Source: Nonlabens sp. Ci31 (GTDB taxonomy: Bacteria > Bacteroidota > Bacteroidia > Flavobacteriales > Flavobacteriaceae). Taken from it: 64,000 nt of DNA. The DNA is taken from positions 620,001 to 684,000 of the forward strand of contig NZ_CP043633.1 of assembly GCF_012974865.1 (NCBI RefSeq). The letters are read 5' to 3'. Shown piece by piece: positions 27,319-35,525 of this stretch (the first letter of the stretch is position 1; each line of letters opens with the position of its first letter). The notes below the pieces were generated by a model. The model was not told where the DNA came from. It saw only the letters and a list, made by a program, of their open reading frames with translations, and did not search any database. Position numbers and translations under genes: made by a program.

Positions 27319-27906
27319 TTAATGGTTAAACTTACAATGTATAGTTGCTCGTACATACGCAACAAACGGACATATTGACCGGGTCATAGCACATATTGCT
27401 TGTGTATCGCCGGTCATATTATCCATTGCTTCTCTGTAATGACAACCTGCGCATGACTCACCTTCCATTTCTTCACAATCTGACATAGTACTAAAGCCAG
27501 AGGCGACAAATGAATTTACTAATTCTCCCTCCATATAAGAAAAACCTTCCATTTCGGTGTCATTAACAAATAAAACTAAATCTGAATTACCATCCCCTAA
27601 ATCAGATATTTTCATATTTATTGTACCTAGAATTTCATCATTTTCATCCATCGCAAAAGCGACAGCCTTTACATCATCGTAAACTATGGGTATTATTGTA
27701 CTTTCTTCAAGTTCGATGGTAGTATATTCAAAACCCTCGTATCCTTGAATTACAGATTTTGTTTGGTTCATCGCTTTGAAATATTCAATCGCTGCTAACT
27801 TTTTACCATTTCCTTTATTTGAATCAACTGGATCTTTTTCTGAACAAGATGAAAGGATTAAAAAAGTGAAACAAATAATTACTGAATGGAATAAACATTT
27901 TTTAAT
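27319..27906 (-). CDS. Cys-rich lipoprotein of unknown function, apparent ATT start
   Basis: The only ATG (27771) lies 45 codons inside an open frame that starts with an obvious lipoprotein signal: KKCLFHSVII..FLILSSCSEKD, with lipobox LSSC. The residue before KK is ATT (27904-27906), where ATG would be expected, and there is no ATG, GTG or TTG in frame upstream before a stop. Either ATT is used as a rare start or a start mutation has silenced the gene. The C-terminal 55 residues carry six or more cysteines (SDCEEMEGESCAGC, AICAMTRSICPF, ATIHCKF), suggesting a disulfide-stabilised exported domain. It resembles in layout the lipoproteins at 33866 and 40842-42852. No function is recognised. Confidence 0.6.
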   Translation of the reverse strand: MKKCLFHSVIICFTFLILSSCSEKDPVDSNKGNGKKLAAIEYFKAMNQTKSVIQGYEGFEYTTIELEESTIIPIVYDDVKAVAFAMDENDEILGTINMKISDLGDGNSDLVLFVNDTEMEGFSYMEGELVNSFVASGFSTMSDCEEMEGESCAGCHYREAMDNMTGDTQAICAMTRSICPFVAYVRATIHCKFNH

Positions 27907-28079
27907 TGTGTTAGTAATAATTATATTTTTTTTAGTTGAACAGAAATAGATTTACAAACCCTTTTTAAGAAAAAAAAGTAACCCAAACAAAATCAATTAT
28001 TTACCAGTAGATTATAGCCGTAACATTATAAATAAATATAAAATCAACCAAATATCTTATTGTTTTATATCTTTACCCT

Positions 28080-28991
28080 ATGTCTATAGAAGTAAGCAAA
28101 GTATCCAAATATTACGGGCAGCAAAAAGCGCTCGATGAAGTTAGTTTTTCCATTAAAAGTGGCGAGATAGTTGGTTTTTTAGGGCCTAACGGTGCTGGGA
28201 AATCCACCATGATGCGCATTCTCACTACCTATCTAAATGCCAATGAAGGAACAGCTAGTGTGAACGGTCATGATGTAGTGGAAGAGCAACGCGAGGTTCA
28301 AAAATCAATAGGATACCTTCCAGAAAATAATCCCTTGTACCCAGACATGTATGTAAAAGAATACCTTTCTTTTAGTGCAGAGGTTTATAAATTAACCGAT
28401 TCTAAAAAGCGAATAGACGAAGTCATCGAAGAAACCGGGCTGACTTCTCACGTAGGGAAGAAAATCAACGAACTTTCTAAAGGGTATAAGCAACGTGTAG
28501 GACTGGCAAATGCGCTGCTGCACCGACCTAAAGTACTCATTCTAGACGAGCCTACGACTGGATTAGATCCTAATCAACTTATAGAAATACGCCAACTCAT
28601 TAAAGAAGTAGGTAAAAACACGACTATTCTTCTTTCCACGCATATCATGCAAGAAGTAGAAGCGATGTGCGATCGAGTGATCATTATCAATAAAGGTAAC
28701 ATAGTTGCTGACGATTATTTGAAGAATTTAAAAAGCGATGCGGTACAGGTGATCGAGGTCGAATTTGATTATAAAGTAGAGCCTGAACTGCTGCAACAAA
28801 TCGATCGCGTGCGAGAAGTAACTGATCTTATCAATATACCTGGTTTTATCTACAGCTTGCGATTTGAAACTAAAGAAGACATGCGCAGTGCGGTGTTTGA
28901 TTTTGCACATGATAATGAATTGAAGATATTATCACTTAATAAAAGGAATAAAAATTTAGAAACGATGTTTCAAGAACTGACCGGAGAGTAA
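28080..28991 (+). CDS. gldA: Gliding motility ABC transporter ATP-binding protein GldA
   Basis: 303 residues, an ABC ATPase of the GldA/CcmA group: Walker A GPNGAGKST (about 36-44), signature LSKGYKQRVGLA, Walker B VLILDEP. It matches GldA, which works with the membrane proteins GldF and GldG in flavobacterial gliding; those genes are not next to it, as is usual for gldA. The promoter-like TATCTTTA at 28068-28075 lies 4 bases before the ATG, so the mRNA may be nearly leaderless. The gene is flanked by accessory remnants on both sides. Confidence 0.9.
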   Translation: MSIEVSKVSKYYGQQKALDEVSFSIKSGEIVGFLGPNGAGKSTMMRILTTYLNANEGTASVNGHDVVEEQREVQKSIGYLPENNPLYPDMYVKEYLSFSAEVYKLTDSKKRIDEVIEETGLTSHVGKKINELSKGYKQRVGLANALLHRPKVLILDEPTTGLDPNQLIEIRQLIKEVGKNTTILLSTHIMQEVEAMCDRVIIINKGNIVADDYLKNLKSDAVQVIEVEFDYKVEPELLQQIDRVREVTDLINIPGFIYSLRFETKEDMRSAVFDFAHDNELKILSLNKRNKNLETMFQELTGE

Positions 28992-29046
28992 TATAATGAG
29001 TAGTTTTCAGTAGCAGTGGGCAATCATTAAAATTCTGAATTCTGAT

Positions 29047-29451
29047 CTAATAAAGTACTTCTTCTGGAGCAAAAAATGGGATGGTGGAGTGTTTGAAATC
29101 TCTTTTATTTCTTGATATGATGCCGTCTATTCCTTTAATTGTTATAGCACATTGAAATTGGACTGCATCTTCATAAACATTGAATTTGCTTACTGCTGCA
29201 GTTGCCAGCATTTGTTTAGTAACACTAACTATTTACATATCCACGAGAAAATTTGCAATAGTGGCTTTTGCAAATTTTACACCTATTTCTCTTTTTAAAT
29301 AAAAGTAAGCGGTCGTTATCGCATTATCTGATGTGTAAAGAGTCCATTTATTTTTATCCACACTTTCAAAAACTCTATTGGCGTTCTCAGAAAAAGGTTG
29401 CCTATTCAATAAAAGATCTATAATAACATTAGTATCTACAAAATAAATCAT
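29047..29451 (-). pseudogene. PIN-domain toxin (VapC-like) with internal stop
   Basis: A 135-codon frame with a single in-frame TAA at 29233-29235. Before it: MIYFVDTNVIIDLLLNRQPF (first catalytic Asp of a PIN ribonuclease) to NFLVDM. After it the same frame continues IVSVTKQMLATAAVSKFN and then VYEDAVQFQCA, ISRNKRDFKHSTIPFF and APEEVLY before TAG, the normal second half with the remaining acidic residues (EDA, RNKRDF). So one nonsense mutation has split an otherwise whole gene. The start overlaps the antitoxin stop by 4 bases. Loss of the toxin while the antitoxin stays intact is a common path of decay. Confidence 0.8.
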
Positions 29452-29717
29452 CTGTTATACTTTTCTAAGCTTATATCTCTAAGCTCGTCGCGATCTTTGA
29501 CTGGATCGAGATTAGACGTAATAATTCCAGCCATTTTTCTATATCTACTTGGTTCTTCTGCTATTTTGTCTAAGTCTGTATGGACTGAATAATCCTTAGT
29601 AATTTTATCAAGATAATTCTGTACTAAATCTGACAAACTACGTCCAGTCTCCTTAGCATAAGCTTTTGCTTTTATTATGATTTCCTCTTCTACAGTTAAA
29701 GTTAACTTTCTATTCAT
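29448..29717 (-). CDS. Antitoxin of the PIN-domain toxin (DUF6364-like)
   Basis: 89 residues from the ATG at 29717. The N-terminus is a ribbon-helix-helix-like segment (MNRKLTLTVEEEIIIKAKAY, then TGRSLSDLVQNYLDKI). The C-terminus (about 50-89) is polar and probably binds the toxin. It overlaps the PIN gene by ATGA, the usual order for vapBC-type pairs. The RHH protein would repress its own operon and neutralise the toxin, which here is interrupted by a stop codon. Confidence 0.8.
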   Translation of the reverse strand: MNRKLTLTVEEEIIIKAKAYAKETGRSLSDLVQNYLDKITKDYSVHTDLDKIAEEPSRYRKMAGIITSNLDPVKDRDELRDISLEKYNR

Positions 29718-29849
29718 CACACATGTGTTTAATTTAAACATACGTATTAATATCAAAAAACAGTTGGATTCAGATATTTTTCAATTCTAAGACCTCTAAA
29801 TAGGTTCATTTACTGTATCCTATTTGTTTGCGCTAACAATTTTCGATAG

Positions 29850-29957
29850 CTAATCTTGAATTATTTCTGATAAACTAACACCAGTAGCCTTAGTATATTC
29901 TTTTGCCTGCTCGATATTATCTTTCTCTACAGTAAGAGTTAACCTAGTCTTTGCAAT
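29850..29957 (-). pseudogene. Remnant of a second RHH antitoxin
   Basis: The minus strand encodes AKTRLTLTVEKDNIEQAKEY followed by TKATGVSLSEIIQD and then TAG, clearly a homologue of the antitoxin at 29448-29717 (same LTLTVE, AK.YAKxTG.SLS.L/I pattern). It has no start codon and an early stop, so it is a fragment of a duplicated toxin-antitoxin locus. Confidence 0.7.
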
Positions 29958-30005
29958 ACGTGTGAATTTTTAAAATATACGTACTTAATTATAGATCGCT
30001 GTATA

Positions 30006-30710
30006 TCAGTCACATTTACTCAAGTAATACTCATATAATTCATCTATGGTTGCTCCTTTATATTTTCTCCAATAGATCGTCATATAAAACCACTGTAATT
30101 TCAAAACGCCTTTATCATGATAACGTCTAGCGCTGGTTGTTAACCATTTTGGAATGACATGGTATTGATCGCTTTCGTAAAGCCTTGTGATCAAATCATA
30201 ATCCTCGTAAATAGGTAGCTCGGTATGGTAACCTCCTATTTTATCGTAAAGTTTTCTTGTAATGTATTGGGATTGATCCCCACCACGACACGCTTTCCAT
30301 GAAAACCTAGTGAACCAGCCTATGATTATTAACCATGGGTGCCAGCTGTCAAACTTCATTCTAAAGCAACCTGCAGGGTTTCCGTCTTTTACTGCCTTTA
30401 CTATATGTGCGTCGTAATTTCTAGGCGGGTAGGAATCTGCATGCAGAAAGTATAGCAGTTCTCCAGATGCGAGTGTTGCGCCATGATGCAGTTGCTTGCC
30501 TCGGCCCTTTTCTGAAGTGATCATTTTAATGGAACTAAAATTAAGTTTCGGGGCATAGTCGGTAACTAATTGAACAGTCGCATCAGTACTTCCCCCATCC
30601 ACTACAATTAGCTCCAAAGAATTTGCCTCTTGTGCATGCTCTTGAAGGTGGTGGAGTACTTTTAAAATACATAATTCTTCATTGAGAACCGGAATGATGA
30701 TGCTTGTCAT
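30006..30710 (-). CDS. Glycosyltransferase family 2, TIGR04283 (arsenosugar-associated) type
   Basis: 234 residues from the ATG at 30710. The GT-A nucleotide-sugar fold starts TSIIIPVLNEELCILKVL, with VVDGGSTDAT and the metal-binding region LHADSYPP. The pattern KGRGKQLHHGATLASGELLYF matches the TIGR04283 family, called rSAM/selenodomain-associated transferase 2 and linked to arsenosugar biosynthesis. A TIGR04282 partner (32509-33126) and a purine nucleoside phosphorylase are nearby. The radical SAM enzyme ArsS that defines the pathway is not in the window. Substrate not established. Confidence 0.85.
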   Translation of the reverse strand: MTSIIIPVLNEELCILKVLHHLQEHAQEANSLELIVVDGGSTDATVQLVTDYAPKLNFSSIKMITSEKGRGKQLHHGATLASGELLYFLHADSYPPRNYDAHIVKAVKDGNPAGCFRMKFDSWHPWLIIIGWFTRFSWKACRGGDQSQYITRKLYDKIGGYHTELPIYEDYDLITRLYESDQYHVIPKWLTTSARRYHDKGVLKLQWFYMTIYWRKYKGATIDELYEYYLSKCD

Positions 30711-30745
30711 ACGATCAAATATACGTAAGAGATAAGCACAGAGTT

Positions 30746-31520
30746 TTATTTTTGCTTGTTTAAAGACCAATCGTAGGTGATAAAGGAGTATTCTTCCTTT
30801 TCTGCAATTTTAGTATCTGCATATTGATTGATATATTCAGCAAGCGTCATTCCGTTTCTAGTCAAGTCTTCCGTATAAAATTTGAAGATAGAACTCAATT
30901 TAGGATTGTTTGGATCACTGAAATCATTTTTATCTGAATTGATCAACTCTTTTGCGCTTTTATTCATAAGCGCATTCACATTTGCTGCGGTAAATGCGGT
31001 GTTTTGTACACTTAGGACAGGAATAACTAGCGCAGTTAATAGCAAAATGTATCCTTGCATTACCCATTTTTTGAAGCACATTTTTTTCTATAGCTGCAAG
31101 AGCGTATTCTTTGTCGTCTACTTTAATAAATTTCTTTAACCATACTGATCCCAAAGGCCCATCGATATCCTTGATGCTGTCAGGCAGGTCGTTGATTAAA
31201 ATAATATATATGGCATCTGAATGGTAAAGATTGATATAATAAGCAAATTGCTCGTTGATGCTCCAAGTCTTCTGAGGTGGGTTTTCATTGAGGTAATCCA
31301 AATATTCTTTCAACTCCTCTTCCTGTTTTTTAAAACCTTGATAATCTATAAAACCGTCAGCAACCAAATACTTTTAAGCAATACGTCCCATTTATTGTGG
31401 TCCAGTTGCCCTTTATCAGAAGGTATGACTTGATTTTCTGGTAAGGTTTTAAAAAAGGTCTCCACCACCTACATAAGATCCTGTTAATAACACGAGTGCT
31501 AATATAGCGGTGTATCTCAT
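30746..31520 (-). pseudogene. DUF547-domain protein, broken by several frameshifts
   Basis: The ATG at 31520 starts a signal-like MRYTAILALVLLTGSYVGGG that stops after 23 codons. The next frame continues FFKTLPENQVIPSDKGQLDH and NKWDVLL. A third (to about 31050) gives VADGFIDYQGFKKQEEELKEY, INEQFAYYINLYHSDAIYII and GPLGSVWLKKFIKVDDKEYA. A last one (to 30746) gives VLSVQNTAFTAANVNALMN and ends SFITYDWSLNKQK. Together they rebuild one DUF547 protein of about 255 residues. At least three indels are needed: near 31455, 31372 and 31045. The DUF547 family is often found in arsenosugar-type clusters of Bacteroidota; this copy is dead unless the sequence has errors. Confidence 0.8.
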
Positions 31521-31641
31521 GAGGTAGTATGAAGGTTTTGACCCCAATAGTAGAGAGATCAGCTTCTGTTTTTATTACAAAAACAGAAATAAAAAAATCT
31601 TCAAAATTGGCGTTTTCTTTAAATTACTAAGAAGCCTCCAT

Positions 31642-31676
31642 ATACCTGTCACAATTAACTAGGTTGTAACAGGTAT
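31642..31676. other. Stem-loop downstream of the purine nucleoside phosphorylase gene
   Basis: ATACCTGTCACAA pairs with TTGTAACAGGTAT with one mismatch. There is no T run, so it may be an operator or a weak terminator rather than a standard one. Confidence 0.5.
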
Positions 31677-31690
31677 CTATAAGAGTACCA

Positions 31691-32509
31691 TCAAAGCAGC
31701 TCGATCAGACCTTTGAATAAAGCTACCATTTTGGGCTCTGCTTTTCCTGCTATTTCAATAATCTCACTGATATTAACCGGTGCTAAATTTTCTGGATCAC
31801 ACTCATCTGTCAGTACAGAGACAGCACTTACAGGTAGATTCAAATGATTTGCCACAATAATTTCTGGCACCGTACTCATTCCCACGGCATCAGCTCCTAA
31901 AATTTTGAGCATGCGATACTCTGCCCTAGTTTCTAACTGTGGACCTACAACACTGGCATAAACTCCTTCTCTAAGAGTTATGCCCTTACTGGAGGCCACA
32001 CTTTTGAGCTTCTCATTCATTTCTTTATCATAAGGGGCGCTCATGTCTGTAAACCGCTCCCCAAACTCGCTCACACCTTTAAATGCTAATGGGCTGCCAC
32101 CTTGCAAATTGATATGATCATCAATAAGCATCATATCACCTTTTTTCATATCAGGATTGATCGCACCTGCAGCATTAGAAACCAATAAATTTTTGATTCC
32201 CAAACCGTGCATCACTCTTACCGGATACGTAATATCTATAAAGTCATAACCTTCATATAAATGAAAACGACCTTGCATCACCACTACTTTTTTACCTCCT
32301 AAATCTCCATAAATCAACTTACCTGTATGAAACTCTACCGTGGCAAGTGGAAATAAAGGAATCTGATTGTAATGAGCGACTTTTTGGTTTTCTATACTAT
32401 CGACTAATTGACCTAATCCTGTACCGAGAACGATACCTACCTCTGGCGCGTCAAAACCTTGTGATTGTAAATATTTTATAGATTGAGAAAGTTGTTTTTT
32501 ACTGAGCAT
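31691..32509 (-). CDS. Purine nucleoside phosphorylase
   Basis: 272 residues, trimeric PNP family: GIVLGTGLGQLVDSI at the N-terminus, MQGRFHLYEGY (phosphate/ribose site), NAAGAINPDMKKGDMMLIDD, GVYASVVGPQLETRAEYRML and DAVGMSTVPE, ending with a purine-binding Asn region. It splits inosine/guanosine-type nucleosides with phosphate. Its start overlaps the stop of the TIGR04282 gene (TAATG). In arsenosugar gene clusters a PNP-family enzyme is often present and may handle adenine release from the arsenic nucleoside; without ArsS nearby an ordinary salvage role is equally likely. Confidence 0.93.
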   Translation of the reverse strand: MLSKKQLSQSIKYLQSQGFDAPEVGIVLGTGLGQLVDSIENQKVAHYNQIPLFPLATVEFHTGKLIYGDLGGKKVVVMQGRFHLYEGYDFIDITYPVRVMHGLGIKNLLVSNAAGAINPDMKKGDMMLIDDHINLQGGSPLAFKGVSEFGERFTDMSAPYDKEMNEKLKSVASSKGITLREGVYASVVGPQLETRAEYRMLKILGADAVGMSTVPEIIVANHLNLPVSAVSVLTDECDPENLAPVNISEIIEIAGKAEPKMVALFKGLIELL

Positions 32510-33126
32510 TATATATGTTTTAAAAATTGTTGAAATACTGGAATATCCTTGATATCTTCATAATAATCTACATCATTGCGTTCTTCCAGCACGGCACAAT
32601 TTACGTTTTTAAGATCGTTGAGTGTTTTCTCTAGCACCCTTTCTGTACCCCATTCTTTGTTTTCAAAAACACCTGCTACTAGTTTTTTAGTAAATCCTAG
32701 TAAATAGTAACCGCCATCTTCTGCCGGTCCTATAACCGCATCGTGCGATTTAAGTTGCTCGAAAGCATTTTCAAGATCGGCTTGATTCATATCGTACATA
32801 TCAGATCCTATAATAATGACATGATCATGTGTTTTAAATGCTTCTAGAAAAGCAATTTTCATACGCAGGCCTAAATCTTCCCCTTCCTGAGCGTATTTAT
32901 CATAAATAGCAGTGTCCCAATCATCATTCTTTTGCACTTCTTCACTGTACCAAACTTGCTTAGTGCCATTTAGGTCTTTAGTGATCTCTCGAGTATGTGC
33001 TAAAAGAAATTTATAAATCTCAAAAGCAGCTGGATCACCTACGGTTGCGGCGAGACGTCGTTTGCCCTTTCCCAATTCAGGATTGCGAGTAAATATGATG
33101 AGGCAATTTGAGTTTTTTGTATTCAA
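32509..33126 (-). CDS. TIGR04282 family (arsenosugar-associated) glycosyltransferase
   Basis: 205 residues, GT-A-like nucleotidyl/glycosyl transferase fold: LIIFTRNPELGKGKRRLA (nucleotide-binding loop), VIIIGSDMYDMNQADLENAF with the metal-binding Asp, and AVIGPAEDGGYYLLGF. This is the rSAM/selenodomain-associated transferase 1 pattern. It is first in a unit with the phosphorylase gene. The partner family TIGR04283 lies 1.8 kb downstream, past the DUF547 pseudogene. Exact donor and acceptor are not known. Confidence 0.88.
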   Translation of the reverse strand: MNTKNSNCLIIFTRNPELGKGKRRLAATVGDPAAFEIYKFLLAHTREITKDLNGTKQVWYSEEVQKNDDWDTAIYDKYAQEGEDLGLRMKIAFLEAFKTHDHVIIIGSDMYDMNQADLENAFEQLKSHDAVIGPAEDGGYYLLGFTKKLVAGVFENKEWGTERVLEKTLNDLKNVNCAVLEERNDVDYYEDIKDIPVFQQFLKHI

Positions 33127-33583
33127 AAAGAAAGATTTATGAATGCAAAATTAAGTTAAAGAGTTCACGATTTTATGACAACACGCATTATTTAACGCTC
33201 ATTTATTGTTTAAAAGTAAGATACTAGAAAGATTTCAAAAATATAATTGTTTATTAGAAAAAGGATTTCCTGACTTTATCTTGCCACGTCACTAGTTGAA
33301 AGAAAAAGTGAATCTTAACTTGATATTGATGTTGAATTGAGAAGTTCTTATGGTATAAATACCATACGATACAAAATTACTTCCAGCATACGCCAATAAT
33401 TTGATAAGAGAACTGATACAAAGATCGGTTATGTACGAAATGTAAAGTAAAATTGAAAAAATCCTATTTTGAATATAGAGTTAATAAAAATGAATTGTGA
33501 TTGTTTAAACTTTTGCAAATAATCGTCATTATGATATTAATTTTTTATTCCAGAATATCATTGATTTTTGAGGAAATAATTAC
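33127..33583. other. Intergenic stretch without recognisable gene
   Basis: About 460 AT-rich bases. A short minus-strand open stretch ends at about 33301 with the codons for FNINIKLRFTFSFN, which could be the last strand of a lost outer membrane protein, but nothing upstream supports it. No RNA or repeat is seen. Confidence 0.4.
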
Positions 33584-33616
33584 AAAAAAGCCATTTTATT
33601 TAAAATAAAATGGCTT
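33584..33616. terminator. Terminator of the lipoprotein/two-helix unit
   Basis: AAGCCATTTTATTT and its complement form an almost perfect inverted repeat with an A run on one side, 30 bases past the stop at 33648. Confidence 0.75.
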
Positions 33617-33647
33617 GGTCTATTCATAAAATTGTAGTTAGTTTTCC

Positions 33648-33860
33648 TTAGACACTATTATTTTTCTTAATAATACTAAACCATTCATATAATAACGCTA
33701 ATAGAAAAAATGATATTCCTATTAAACCATATGGGACATCATTAAACATATCGTTAAAGGTATTTTTTTTCACTATAAAGTAAACGTAAAAAAAGAACGC
33801 CCAAGAAAAACCTAAAAATATGATCAATAATTTTATGTGTTTTAATCTTTTATTTTTCAT
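33648..33860 (-). CDS. Small two-helix membrane protein, possible immunity partner
   Basis: 70 residues from the ATG at 33860, which is 5 bases past the stop of the lipoprotein gene. A basic start (MKNKRLKHIK) is followed by a hydrophobic helix (LLIIFLGFSWAFFFYVYFIV), a short polar hairpin and a second helix (YGLIGISFFLLALLYEWF), with a KKNNS tail. No family is recognised. Small two-helix membrane proteins also follow the lipoprotein-like genes at 27319 and 38081, which suggests a shared role; I propose, without direct evidence, protection of the producing cell. It ends at a terminator. Confidence 0.65.
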   Translation of the reverse strand: MKNKRLKHIKLLIIFLGFSWAFFFYVYFIVKKNTFNDMFNDVPYGLIGISFFLLALLYEWFSIIKKNNSV

Positions 33861-33865
33861 ATTGC

Positions 33866-34570
33866 TTATCTTGATAAACATGGATCGCAAGTCTGTAACC
33901 ATACAACTGCTGTATAAAGATAACCAACGACAGCCATAACAGCGCCTACACCTGTTGCAATAAGCGCAGTTAAACCTGCAACTTCAGCCGCAAGCGTTGC
34001 AGTCGCAACACCACACTGCGTCCATTCCCACCAATTACAATCACCTTCAATGGCGTTTTGATTAATATTTGTATTAAGAATAAATGTTGACGTATGAAGG
34101 AATAAATTAACTTTTTCTTGTTCAAACACAGATAATTCCAAACTAGAAGATTCATTTTCAAATGCATTCACTGCATATTGAAAATCTTGGGATGAATTTA
34201 AATTAGTTTCAATGTTAGCGTAAGCATTAATCAGCTGAGATGAAAATCTTCCATCATTCTCTAGTTCGCTAATAACATTTTGAAAATTTGAAAATTTATT
34301 ATTCTGAAAATTTTCAGCTCCAGTTTGAGAATAATTATAGGTACTGATCCACGCATCATATATACTCTGTCTTTCATTTAAATCCGAAACTCCCTGAAGA
34401 TTCACTTGTAAATTTGTGAAATTACTTTCAATAGTATTAGTATTTTTCATAATAGTATTAGTCTCTTCAATATTCAATGCTTCATACTGCTGACAAGAAT
34501 AAAACATCATTGTCATAGCAAAGAAAAATGCAATGAACTGGATACCTGACTTCTGATTAATAATTTTCAT
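33866..34570 (-). CDS. Lipoprotein with Cys-flanked hydrophobic C-terminal tail (bacteriocin-like, unproven)
   Basis: 234 residues from the ATG at 34570; earlier in-frame codons lie before the signal peptide. Signal with lipobox MMFYSC, then a polar helical region rich in Asn, Ser, Gln and Glu (about 25-175), then a sharply different tail: GDCNWWEWTQCGVATATLAA followed by an Ala/Gly/Val-rich membrane-like stretch and the end QTCDPCLSR. Four cysteines bracket the hydrophobic part. This layout resembles a carrier attached to a pore-forming peptide; some flavobacterial proteins annotated as fulvocin C-related have a loosely similar plan, but I cannot confirm homology. Directly followed by a two-helix membrane protein gene. 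Confidence 0.6.
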   Translation of the reverse strand: MKIINQKSGIQFIAFFFAMTMMFYSCQQYEALNIEETNTIMKNTNTIESNFTNLQVNLQGVSDLNERQSIYDAWISTYNYSQTGAENFQNNKFSNFQNVISELENDGRFSSQLINAYANIETNLNSSQDFQYAVNAFENESSSLELSVFEQEKVNLFLHTSTFILNTNINQNAIEGDCNWWEWTQCGVATATLAAEVAGLTALIATGVGAVMAVVGYLYTAVVWLQTCDPCLSR

Positions 34571-34870
34571 AGTTAATAATTTTAATGATAATTTATGCCT
34601 ACTCATATTGCTTTTCGACTTTTGCATACTAAAGATTGATTTGCAAATCCCTACAAATGAAAAAAAAAAAAACATCACAACAAAAGACTTAAGACAGATT
34701 TAAAAGTTCTTTAAAATATTTTTAACTACATGTAAAACAAATGTTTAAGTTATATAAAGACAATTAATCATTCTAATTAAACAAATTATTGAAAATGGTA
34801 TTTAATCTTGATGAGAAAATATTACTAATAAGCTAATAAAAACATTATACTTGATAATATAATTAAATCG
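34571..34870. other. AT-rich intergenic region before rpsO
   Basis: Holds the divergent promoters of the lipoprotein gene (minus) and rpsO (plus). Apart from the rpsO -33 TTG at 34851-34853 I see nothing in it. Confidence 0.5.
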
Positions 34871-34878
34871 TATCTTTG
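34851..34878 (+). promoter_or_regulatory. Promoter of rpsO
   Basis: TTG at 34851-34853, 17 bases, then TATCTTTG at 34871-34878. This is the best full match to the Bacteroidota -33/-7 promoter in the window. Transcription should start near 34885. Confidence 0.75.
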
Positions 34879-34884
34879 CAGGCG

Positions 34885-34956
34885 CTAAGAGAATGAATCT
34901 CAAGGCATCGTCAGAGAGTCTGACATACATAATATTCATTATAAAATAATTTTGGC
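34885..34956 (+). promoter_or_regulatory. Structured 5' leader of rpsO
   Basis: The leader of about 72 bases contains two small hairpins, GAGA..TCTC (34890-34902) and TCAGA..TCTGA (34910-34922), before the ATG. Ribosomal protein S15 represses its own translation through leader RNA in several unrelated bacteria, each with a different fold. That makes a regulatory leader plausible here, but it is inference. Confidence 0.4.
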
Positions 34957-35226
34957 ATGTATTTAGCACCAGAAAAAAAAGCGGAAATCTTCGCAAAATA
35001 CGGTAAAGACGTAAAGGATACAGGTAACACTGATTCACAAATCGCGTTGTTTACTTACCGTATCAACTATTTAACAGGACACTTAAAAAACAACCGTCAC
35101 GACTACAACACAGAACGTAGCCTTGTGAAGTTGGTAGGAAAGCGTCGTTCCCTTCTTGATTACAAGATGAAGAAAGACGTCGTTGCTTATCGTGAGTTGA
35201 TTAAAGAATTAGGTATTAGAAAGTAA
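34957..35226 (+). CDS. rpsO: 30S ribosomal protein S15
   Basis: 89 residues, the normal length. The family landmarks TDSQIALFTYRINYLTGHLK, HDYNTERSLVKLVGKRRSLL and the end YRELIKELGIRK are all present. It binds 16S rRNA helices of the central domain. It lies just upstream of pnp, a gene order conserved in many bacteria, but here a strong terminator and about 300 bases separate the two. Confidence 0.98.
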   Translation: MYLAPEKKAEIFAKYGKDVKDTGNTDSQIALFTYRINYLTGHLKNNRHDYNTERSLVKLVGKRRSLLDYKMKKDVVAYRELIKELGIRK

Positions 35227-35231
35227 TGAAT

Positions 35232-35257
35232 TGGGGACTTCGTGTCCCCTTTTTTTA
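35232..35257 (+). terminator. Terminator of rpsO
   Basis: GGGGAC/GTCCCC stem closed by a TTCG-type loop and followed by seven T, 6 bases past the stop codon. Confidence 0.9.
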
Positions 35258-35314
35258 TTTTTGGTGTAACGACTTACACCATATATGATAGTTAGGAGAG
35301 CTTATCTCTATTCC

Positions 35315-35328
35315 GCTTTCGCGAAAGC
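35315..35328. repeat. Palindrome, copy 3 (intergenic, rpsO-pnp)
   Basis: GCTTTCGCGAAAGC, the 14-base core; the outer pair is C/A, so the 16-base form is imperfect here. Context TTCCGCTTTCGCGAAAGCAG. Confidence 0.85.
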
Positions 35329-35525
35329 AGAATTAAAACAAATCATCGCGACATAACAAAAGCTGGTTTCTCATAAAGTAACAGTTCTTATTCATTGAAT
35401 CGCCCATCGAAAGCCTCAGGGCTCAAATAAAAATTGAATTTTCAAAGTTCGATTTCAGGTTCAAGTTCAAGTTCTAAACACCTTCTCTACCACACACAAC
35501 TTGAGATGAACGTTTAACTATATTT

